DNA from: Arachis hypogaea
Taxonomy: Eukaryota > Streptophyta > Magnoliopsida > Fabales > Fabaceae
DNA: 64,000 nt
Reading direction: 5' to 3'
NCBI RefSeq assembly: GCF_003086295.3
Contig: NC_092050.1
Coordinates: 153,332,699 to 153,396,698 of the forward strand
Shown: positions 49,131-58,380 of the stretch, one piece after another
How positions within the stretch are numbered: the stretch's first letter is position 1
Layout: every line of letters starts with the position of its first letter
Program-made: the position numbers and the translations under genes
Notes under the pieces: generated by a model
The model's database searches: none
Told to the model about the DNA's origin: nothing
The model's input: only the letters and a program-made list of their open reading frames with translations

Positions 49131-52100
49131 TGAAATCTGGTTACTAACAACAAATAATTTTAATATGAAAAAAATAAGAAAGGCACAAAGCGAAATTTTA
49201 CTCTCAAATCTTTTCTGTCCAAAAATTCAGAACAACAAAAATAAAAAAAATGTTTATGATACCTATAAAATTAACATGGACATCATGTAGAAATAACAAC
49301 TCCATTATTTATCCCAATAGAAACAGAAAACTAAAAAAAAATAAAAGATTCAATTAAGAGAGAAAGAATTAAACAAAAGAGAGTAATGCCCACAAAAAAT
49401 AACAAAGAAATAACCATAAAAAATAGATTATATCAAATAAAATTCCGCATATTAGTCCTCCCCTTTATGTGCATGAATTTTGTATAAAATAACTAATTTA
49501 TGATTTTAAAATTCTAAAAGATAGCATATCCTTTCCTAGTTTATAAACCTTAGTAATTTTTTAAATTAAAAGAAGTCTTATAGTTGCGAAATACCTTTAG
49601 ATTTTTTTCACCACCACTGCATTTTTAAATGAAATTCACTGACCCTATCAAATCCACTTTCACAAACATTTTTACTGCATTACTTGGAGAAGAAGCAGGA
49701 AAGGAAAAAATGAGAGATTCATGTAAAAATGTTTAATAAATTAAGCTCCAAAGCTACATTCACAAATCTGAGAATCAGTAAGTTGGCAATCCTATCAATT
49801 TGCTTTCTGTATGCCGCTGCATTTATTCACTCGTCTCTACCCATATCATGCTACCTACTAAAAATATATACAAACAATTTCAAGTGATGAAGTAGTTACC
49901 ACAAGTCCACAACAGAATACTTGCCAACCAATAAAAAATAACAGCCAAGATGCATAGTATAAGGAGAAAATGAAATGAAAAGCTCTCTTGAGACAGATAA
50001 CAATACAGTGAAGATGCTTAGTATAAAAAAGTTATTCACATAGAATCAGGTATAATTAAATAAAGAAATAAAAAAGACAAAAAAAAAATAAAAGCTCCAA
50101 ATAATACACCAAGACTGAGAACAAAGAACAAAAAGACATTTGAGATCTTGGAATGGAAAGAATATAAAATTAAAAATTTTGGAAGCTCGTCATGTAATTG
50201 GAGATATTTTAGTATTTTTAGCTCCACAACTAACCTCCAAAAAACAAATAAAAAATCAAAACGAGCAAAATAAAATTTCAGTTCTTTAACTCAATTGCAA
50301 TAACATCCCTAGCTTAAAGGCATTTAGTTTCATGGTATGTATTTGGTTAGCAATTGCCTTTAATTTGAAAGCATGTAATGTGACTAAATAATTACTATCC
50401 AATTCAAACAACTAAATGGCATGTGATAAACACAAAATAGAATTTATTTATTCAAACAACTAAATAATGTACTTTATCTTCTCTCCATAAATTTCATCTT
50501 TTGCCTATTTGGTAATGGCATGTGATAAATACAGAATATAACTTATATTAGTACACTCAGTAAGAATACCATATACCATTTTATGGTGTTTAATGAGATG
50601 AGAAAAAAATCTAAAAATCTCTTTTTTCCCAAATCAATGGATATTTTCTGATCAAATGAGTACATTGACATGATTACAATATAAAGTAGTAACATGAATT
50701 GATTCCTTATGCAATGCTAAATATCTATCAACCAATTATATAAATCAACATTCTAAATCTTAGTAACAACATATGATGACATTTAAAAAGAATGGTTTCA
50801 ATCTCGTATCCCTTGCGTGACGACAAAAAGAAATTAGAATAACAAACTTAATATCCAACAATTCTTAATATAAGCCTACTATTTTTCTCATTCAGTAAAC
50901 TTCTTTTGTTTTCTTCACAGCAGGAATGGATACATTCTCTAAACTAAAAAAAATATTTAAATGGCATAATTTCAACATAATAATCACATTTAATTTTCAT
51001 TAGTTCCACAATAACTTAAAGGACTTAATCTATTATAATCTTATTGGCCTATTTCAAAAAAATAAAAAACCAAGACCTCCTAAAGTGAGAAAGTATTTTA
51101 AACGGGTTTCAAATAAAAATCAAGTGATGCACACCTCTATATAAATAATAAGGCACAGAAGTGAAAAATAAAATGAAAAATAACAAAAAACAGAGTAATA
51201 TGAATGAAGAGTCATACCTAGTTCTAGCATTGTTGTCACTGCAAAACCAGAGCGGATCATCAAAAACAAATCGTCATCCATCACGCCTATCACTCATAAC
51301 ACGTCAGAATAGAGGGAAACAAAATATGCATTGATAAAATAAGTACCCACGAAAATAAAAATCAAAAGATCAGAGAAACAACAAAGAATAAAATAAAAGA
51401 ATCTAGCGGTTGAAATTATACCATACAGATTTTTAAATAATTGTTCAGTGTTTTAACACAATAGTTTTTCGAAATTGAATGCATAAAAAGGCATAATTCA
51501 ACAGTTAAAAATATAAGAGATAAATAGTTTCAATCTAAAGTAAATGGTGAAAAAAAAAGACAGAACAAGAACACTTATTAATTATTTAATTTAATACCCA
51601 AGAAAACAAAAGGAAAAAAAGATCCAGACAACGAAAAAAGAAATAAATAAAAGAAAGAAACAAATAACCATAAGTTTCTTATTAATTTTATTTCATAAGA
51701 GAGGTAAACAAAATATGTATTTAGAAAGTAAATAATCAAGAAGATAAAATACTATAAAATCAGAAAACTAGAAAAAAAAAAAAAAAACAAAATAAACCAG
51801 TGAATACAATTGCACCCTATAAATACATTAACTTATTTTTACACACCTACAAACTTTCACATATCATAAAAAGGTAAAATTTATAAACCCACACAAAAGA
51901 AAACAAAAGAATAATTTATATAAAAAAAATAAGCTTTTTGAATAATAATTATTAATGTTTTGGAAAAAGAATTGAGAGGTGGTGATTTATTTCTCTATTT
52001 TTTAATATATTTTAAAATATTTAAGGATAAAATTATCTTTTCATAACATTATATATTATTTTTTTCCTCATTTTTCTTTCATCCAAACATATCTAAGGAA

Positions 52101-52830
52101 AATAAAATTTCACTCAATTTTTTTTCTTTCTTTTCTTTTCTTTCTATTTCTTTCTTTTCTATTTCTTTCCTTCCTACCAAACAAAGCCTTAATGTCCAAG
52201 AAAATTTAAAACTATATGAAAAAGAAAGGAACTTAGAAAGACTTCTATTCTTCACCTAGAAGCTTAGACTCTAAGATTTTTAATACAATGAGAAGGAAGC
52301 TTATATGGTGGAAAAAGTATTTTCCAATCCTCCAAGGACCTGGATACATTTTCAATTATAAAAAAATTATGGATTGTTTTAAAACTTTGCAATTCAATAT
52401 TAACATTCATTTGTTAGTGATGTGACACACTCACATAATCCACTCACAGTATCATGATCATAGATCTGAAAAATTAATATTCACCTAGACACTTGCCAAC
52501 ATCCAAAAAAGAGAAAACTGTAATTTTATTTTATATTTATAAATTGTAATATATGTAATTAATAATAAATAGTTTTAGTAACTAAAAATGAATAAATAAA
52601 TTAACTCAATAAAACATAATAAATAGTTATAATTAACTTTTAAAGTTAGTTAAATAATTAATAATCAAATTAAAATTTAATTTTTTAAATATAAATATAA
52701 TTATTCGTATTCTTTTAAAATTAGTTAAGATAAAATAGAAAAAATCCAAAATTAGTTAAGATTGCGTGACTCACATGATTTTGGATTTCTCTGAAACACA
52801 AGAAATTATGGGAATGGGCGGTATCAAAAA

Positions 52831-52926
52831 TTATGGAAATGGGCGGTTTGGGATGAGCTAGTCGAATAGGTGTCTTCCTAAAGCCGCCCATTTCGATGAT
52901 TTCTAATGGTTCTTCTCTTTTCCTTT
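52831..52926 (+). ncRNA. Second miR482-type hairpin, promoterless copy
   Basis: The 5' arm begins at 52835 (GGAAATGGGCGG) and the 3' arm at 52873 (TCTTCCTAAAGCCGCCC). Relative to 14705-14772 one stem pair changed on both sides (G-C to A-T), and one pair became G.U, so the fold is kept. Homology to the first copy starts near 52831, so the TATA segment is missing. A partial repeat of the 5' arm lies at 52806-52822. The LINE inserted at 52927, 33 bp after the 3' arm. Confidence 0.75.
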
Positions 52927-53125
52927 TTTTTTTTTCAAAGATAATAGGTTATATTTTATTAATTATTAAAAAATAAAATATAAAGATGTCCAAAAGCAGA
53001 ACAACATAATAAAAGGTGGGGATTTTCCAAAAACACTACACTGAAGGTATTCATCCAACGGTGCGTGGTCGAAAAACGAAGAAAAATCTTAAAGAAGAAA
53101 TAATGATAAATCAAATTGAATGCAA

Positions 53126-55231
53126 CTAAGAGCTTGTCTCATGGAGATGACGACCTAAACTGGGAGTTCTTTGGATTTCACGGAGCAACTTGACAAAGCT
53201 TGCTAGAATGGCAGACGGCATAGAAGTAGAACCTTCAAAAATCAACTGGTTGCGAGCTTTCCAGCAGTTCCAGCAAATGATGGCAAGCAATTGAGGATTA
53301 CGGTTAGCATTCTTCAACAGGTTAAGTATCTCTGTTGATGCAGTCCACCATGTCCAAAAGTCGTTAGAACTTTGAGAGGGAAGACAGTCACGAAGATAAC
53401 TCTGAGACCATACATCTTTAATTCTAGAGCAATCGATCAAACAATGAATGACTGTTTCCGTTGCTTCATGACAGCAAGGGCATATTGGTGATATAGATGG
53501 GATACGGTGATGAATCTGAGCAAGCACCAGAAGTCGGCCATGGAGAGCTTTCCAGATAAATAGCTTAATTTTGTGAGGCAAGTTCAACTTCCATAGATCA
53601 ATCCACGGCTTTTTCTGCTGCATATAATTAGGACAAAGCTCCAGAGGCGGATGGTAAAATAAATAGCCAATTCTGTAACCTGAGGCTGTATCATATTGCT
53701 TGGATTTGTTCAAATCCCATTGCAATTTGTCCCTACTCTGCTGAATTTTAACTGACAAAATCATGTTTGCAACGTCTTGGGGAAATAATTCTTGAATGAG
53801 ATTCTGATTCCAATTTCTATCTTCAGTAATTAGATCTTTAACTCTTGGAACCAACTCAGAAATAGCCTGTCTATTTGGCATGTCAGAAATCATTAAAGGA
53901 TACGGAGGAGGCAGCCAAGGATCCTCAAAGGTTCGGATATTCTCACCAGTACCCACAGCCCAATTAAGACCTTTTTCAACAATCTTTCGGCCTTCCAGTA
54001 TGCTCCTCCATCCCCAAGAAGGTAAGACTCCAATTTCTGCCATTATAGCATTACCATTGCTAAAGTATTTACCTCTTAAGATTTTGGATAATAAGGAAGT
54101 AGGTTGCGTTACAAGTCGCCAAAACTGTTTGCCTAAAAGCGCCAGATTTTGGATTCTGAGATCTTTAAATCCAAGGCCTCCTTCTTTTCGTGGGCGAGTC
54201 ATAGTGTCCCAGCTAATCCAAGCCATCCTCCTTTCAGAACCTTTTTGTCCCCACCAGAACTGAGAAAGTAGAGAGTGAATTTCTAAAATTAAACCATCAG
54301 GCAACTTGAAACAAGACAATGTATAAATAGGAATAGCTTCTCCCACTGCCTTAAGTAATACGTGTCTACCACCTGACGAAAGAAGATTGCGCTTCCACCC
54401 TTGGATTCTTTTCCGAACCTTTTCTTTGATCATACTAAAAGAAGCCTTTTTCGATTTAGAGACTGTAGAAGGCAAACCAAGGTATTTATCCTGAGCCCCA
54501 ATATGATTAATATTCATAGAGTTAGCCAGTAGTGTACGAGTAGTGGACGGAGTGTTGTGGCTAAAGAATACAGTAGATTTATTAAGATTTACCCTCTGGC
54601 CACTGATGCTTTCATAAGAATTCAATAAATGCAGGATATTTGAACATGCTTCAGGATTAGCCTTACAGAATAAAATGGAATCATCAGCAAACAGGAGGTG
54701 GTTGACCTTGGGACATCGCCTATGTATCTGAAGACCCTGAATTAGTCTGTTTTGTTCTGCCTTGTGTAGCAAGAAGGAGAGACCTTCTGCACAAAAAAGA
54801 AAAAGATAGGGGGATAGAGGATCTCCTTGTCGAATACCTCTATTTGGTTTGAAGAAACCATAAGGTTGTCCTTCCACAATAACAGAATAAGAAACAGTTG
54901 TCACTAATTCTCGAATCCACATGATCCATCGGGAGTCAAAACCAAACTTCTCCAATATAAACCAAAGAAAGTGCCATTCCACCCTATCATATGCCTTACT
55001 CATATCTAATTTTAGCGCCATTTCATTTTCGAGACCCCTTTTTTTGTTCTTCAAGTAATGCATACACTCGTGAGCAATTAGGATATTATCAGAGATTAAT
55101 CTGCCTTTAATAAAAGCACTCTGCGTAGGGCTAATTAGTCTATTCATCATACCCTGAAGCCTATGTACAAATACTTTGGAGATAATCTTGTAAAAGACTG
55201 AAGATAGGCTTATTGGTCTTACCTGAGTCAT
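53126..55231 (-). pseudogene. LINE ORF2, reverse transcriptase part
   Basis: A 701-codon open stretch. RT motifs in order: RPISLSSVFYKIISK, QSAFIKGR, LKLDMSKAYDRVEW, GIRQGDPLSPYLF, and the catalytic FADDSILF (about residue 198). A C-terminal zf-RVT-type region follows, with PHKIKLFIWKALHGRL and Cys pairs CPCC...HC..DC (about residues 560-620). The protein ends at LHETSS with no RNase H domain. Its N-terminus is cut off from the upstream part by a frame change near 55235-55340, so ORF2 as a whole is broken. RT of L1 elements copies LINE RNA at nicked target DNA. Confidence 0.92.
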
Positions 55232-55339
55232 ATCTTTAGCATCAGAAATCTTGGGAATAAGACAGATCTGAGTGTGGTTAAAACCTTCAAGATTCTGCCC
55301 CCAGAAAAGAAGCTCTTAATTGCTCGAAACACATCACCA

Positions 55340-55930
55340 CTAAGTATGTTCCAGAAGCTTTGAAAAAATTTTTGATGTCATACCATCATCTCCTGGAGCA
55401 CTTTGAGGATGAATGCTAAATGTTGCGCATTTCACTTCCTCCATTGTCACTGGTCTTTGAAGCCTACGATTCATGTGAGCTGTAACCTTAGGTTCAAAAT
55501 CAATAAACAGAGGTTCAGGGTTCTCATGACAAGTGGAGGAAAAGATGTCCTTGAAATAAGATTCAGCCACAGAAGCAATACCAGCATTTGAAGTAGCCAC
55601 TTCACCATCACTGCCAGTTAGTTGCCAAATTATATTCCTTCGGGTTTGATTTCTAAATTTCTGATGGAAGAAAGCTGTATTCTGATCACCAGATTTGAGC
55701 CATTTGACTCTAGACTTATCTTTCCAATAAGATTCCTCATTTTGCAATGCTTTTTCAAGTTTGTCCTCTATTTCTGAAATGATGTCGCCTCCATGAATTC
55801 CTGCTAAACGAAGTTCCTCTAATTCCGACTGTAGTAAATCAATCTCCACCTTCAAATTATATCTCTGTTCTTGCTGCCATCTGACAATCTTATGCCGACA
55901 ACGCTTTATTTTTTGAGCTAGGATATACAT
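55340..55930 (-). pseudogene. LINE ORF2, linker between endonuclease and RT
   Basis: A 196-codon stretch with the typical L1 linker: SRVKWLKSGDQNTAFFHQK, then TMEEVKCATFSIHPQSAPGDDG leading into the RT. The frame is lost at 55340 and resumes in another frame for the RT. Upstream (55931-56122) the same protein continues with the end of the endonuclease (SDHAPLL at about 56065). Confidence 0.85.
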
Positions 55931-56122
55931 GGTTGAACCATCAATCTGTTCATGCCAAACCTCTCTAACAATCTGCCTTATTTCATCATTGGAACACCAT
56001 CTTTCTTGGAATTTGAATCGGCGTTTAGATCTTTCAGTTCTCGGATTAGAGTCTAGGAGAAGAGGGGCATGATCCGAGCCTGATTCTGACAGTCTAAGAA
56101 CCGTTGCATTGGGATAGAGTTG

Positions 56123-56741
56123 CTACCAATCAACTCCTACCAGGAATCGGTCCAGTCTTTCCTGTATCAACTCGTCACCCCTCCGTCTATTTGACCAAGT
56201 GAATGATCTTCCGACCATACCAATATCAATCAGGGAATTATCATCAATAAAACTATTAAAGATTTTAATAGAAGAAGGAGATTTAGCACCCCCACCTTCT
56301 TTCTCCAATTGATTAGAAATGGCATTAAAATCCCCCGTTAACACAACCTTACCATCGAACTGTTGGGTGACTGAAGTTAATTCAGCAAATTGAGCCATTC
56401 TATGTTGATCATTTGAATTGAGATAAACACCTAGAACACCATAGGGATCATTAGAACCAGCTGTCAGAACTGATGTCGCAATGAAAAATCTACCATGCTG
56501 TAAAATCTGAACAGTGCAACCATCCCTCCATGCCATTGCCAAACCCCCTGATAATCCATCCGGATCTACAATAAACCATTCCTTGAAATCACAAGATCTT
56601 AGTTTTCCTTCAACTTGTCGAGATTGATTTTTTGTTTCACAGATAAAACCAACCTCGGGGAGTAGGATTTGCAAATCCCTTTAAGATTGTGGATTGTCAG
56701 GGTCTCCCCAAACCCCGACAATTCTACGAGAGCAGTTTCAT
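56123..56741 (-). pseudogene. LINE ORF2, apurinic-type endonuclease part
   Basis: The likely ORF2 start is ATG at 56741, reading MKLLS, then TAG (56724-56726) where the family has Trp, then NCRG. A frameshift follows before 56674. From 56674 the EEP domain is open: FICETKNQ, GGLAMAWRDG, VLTGDFNAI, SFTWSNRR and ERLDRFL. It ends at a stop at 56123. The domain nicks target DNA in active elements. Here it is broken. Confidence 0.85.
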
Positions 56742-57122
56742 ATTTCTTTGGGTGCCACTTGAAGGCTGGCACCCTCCACCGTCATAGCAATTATATGAGG
56801 ATTCTGAGTCTCTGATTTGTTGCTCATGGTGTAGAGAAAATCAGAATTGGTATTCAATGATTCCAAAGAGACATAAGATATATGGAATGAGTGAATTAGA
56901 AAACGGAATGAATTAAAAGAGGAATGAATTGGGAGAGAAAACGAAAATTAGGGAGCTAAGTGGAAAATAAATTAAGAAAAGAAAGTAGCAGAAGATGGAA
57001 AAGAGTTTGACGAAGAAAAGACAAAGAAATGTGTAACCATAGAGGCGGCGTAGTGAAACCCTAGCAGAGCGTCGGGCGCTAGATGAGGAGTACGTACTCC
57101 CAAAAATTTGGAAAGTTGGAAA
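56742..57122 (-). other. LINE leader with vestigial ORF1
   Basis: Only a 29-codon frame (56828 down to about 56742, MSNKSETQNPH...) precedes ORF2. Plant L1 ORF1 proteins are normally several hundred residues with a zinc knuckle, so most of ORF1 is absent. The rest is non-coding. Confidence 0.6.
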
Positions 57123-57280
57123 GATAGGAGACTCGAACCCGCAACCTCTTAATTGAGTATGGAGAGTCTATGCCATTTAAGCTATTACTCATTGACAAAA
57201 AATTTGAAAAGATAGGAGACTCGAACCCGCAACCTTTTAATTGAATATGAGGAGTTTATACCATTTGAGTTATTACTCAT
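57123..57280 (-). repeat. Two tRNA-like 88-bp monomers at the LINE 5' end
   Basis: Units start (on plus) with GATAGGAGACTCGAACCCGC at 57123 and 57211. On the minus strand each reads TAGCTTAAATGG-like (A box) and GGTTCGAGTCTCC (a good match to the Pol III B box), about 35-40 bp apart. The outer monomer begins exactly at the target duplication. Neither folds into a full tRNA, so these are tRNA-derived promoter-like repeats and not tRNA genes. Confidence 0.7.
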
Positions 57281-57989
57281 TGGTTCTTCTCTTTTCCTTT
57301 ACTTTCTATTTCTATATACATGTTATTAATAATACAAGCGTATCATATATTGATCGATGATGAATATATATAATCCGGTTCATTTTCCACAACAGGTAGG
57401 TAACAATTGTACAGACAACCATTCTATTTATCATCATATATAATAAAGTTTTGTTGATGATCAATTTTTTATTTCTTGGTAAACTGACCATGTCATATAA
57501 GATCCATGGCTGAAGTATTTGATGTTTATTGAGTAGGTAGGTAGCTTATTAATGGTGAATTATTTTTGTTGTGTGTTATATTGAAATCTTAGGGTACAGT
57601 GCATTTGATTGAAGTTTTTATTTTTTATTTTTTTTATTGTTAATGTTTTTTTTTTTTTTTTATAAAAAAAATAAAAGCAAGAGGTGAAAATAAAAAATAA
57701 AATTTTATTATTTTTACTGTTTTGACTTTTTTTTTTTTACAAAATTTAAAAAATAAAAAATATTAAAAATAAAAATAAAAAATAAAAATATAAACTAAAT
57801 ACACTCTTGTGATGTAGATATGAGACATATGCATGATTGCATGCTTTTCCACTATATATCAGTTCTTGCCATGGAATGAAGACATATATGTATATTGATT
57901 AGAAGAGTTGGAACAAAGAAAAACATGGAGTAATAAATTTTGTTATCTATGTTAGTCGTAAAATCTTTTACATTAAGAGTAATAAACCC
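57281..57989 (+). other. 3' part of the second miR482 locus copy
   Basis: Direct continuation of 52831-52926 after removal of the LINE. It is collinear with 14790-15497 up to AATAAACCC, where the Gypsy LTR begins. It is non-coding. Confidence 0.8.
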
Positions 57990-58342
57990 TGTTACGGATC
58001 CGACCCACGGACCCCCGCATACCCGGTTACCCGAGGACAACCCGCATTGACACGGAGGCCCAAACACCGGCCCTTCAAAGCCTCTAACCCAAATATCTCT
58101 CTTATCCTAACCAAATAAAGATAAGATAAGATATTCACCGTCACCTATAAATAAGAGGACCCAGGTCCCCCCAGGTATTCATTCATTCCTCACACTTTCT
58201 ACCTCTTAGATCCATTCTGACTTGAGCATCGGAGTGTCTTTGCAGGTACCACCCCCATTGTTCCAGTCAAAGCGACCCGGCTCCAGCTCTGTCCGCGGGT
58301 TCCCGATCCACCCTTCAAACCGTACCTGAAACATCTCGTACA
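57990..58342 (+). mobile_element. 5' LTR of a Tat-lineage Gypsy element
   Basis: It begins TGTTACGGATCCGACCC and ends CGTACA, 353 bp. TATAAATA (58145-58152) lies inside, with GATAAGATAAGATA just before it. The 3' LTR is outside the window. Comparison with the first miR482 copy shows it inserted after AATAAACCC. Confidence 0.88.
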
Positions 58343-58361
58343 TTGGCGCCGTCTGTGGGGA
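58343..58361 (+). promoter_or_regulatory. Primer-binding site of the Gypsy element
   Basis: TTGGCGCCGTCTGTGGGGA directly follows the LTR. The TGGCGCCGT...GGGGA form is the one used by Tat/Athila elements (tRNA-Asp-like). Confidence 0.75.
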
Positions 58362-58380
58362 CCTGCGCCAGCTGGGACCG

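Larger units (their letters stand above)
41334..52736 (-). repeat. Right arm of the giant inverted repeat
   Basis: Reverse complement of 31873-38641 with two additions: a 2.8-kb solo LTR (43476-46273) and about 2.4 kb (46734-49130) that the left arm lacks. The inner edge matches at TTGACAAA/TTTGTCAA (about 41334 versus 38641) and the outer edge at TTAGTTAAGATAAAAT (52736 versus 31873). No intact gene lies in it. Confidence 0.9.
52927..57280 (-). mobile_element. L1-type LINE inserted in the second miR482 copy
   Basis: The element lies on the minus strand. It has an A-tail (T run 52927-52935 on plus) and a 20-bp target duplication beginning TGGTTCTTCTC at 52907-52926 and 57281-57300. It carries endonuclease, RT and a C-terminal zinc-ribbon part, with frame breaks. 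A normal ORF1 is absent. Its 5' end consists of two tRNA-like monomers. Confidence 0.95.

Noticed and set aside
31873..52736. Assembly artefact as the cause of the inverted repeat
   Set aside because: The arms differ by many substitutions and independent insertions, which a duplicated contig would not show; long-read proof is still desirable.
53880..54263. 127-codon plus-strand frame
   Set aside because: Antisense to LINE reverse transcriptase; no domain.
57123..57280. Two tRNA genes on the minus strand
   Set aside because: B boxes are good, but no complete acceptor and anticodon stems can be drawn; they are part of the LINE 5' end.
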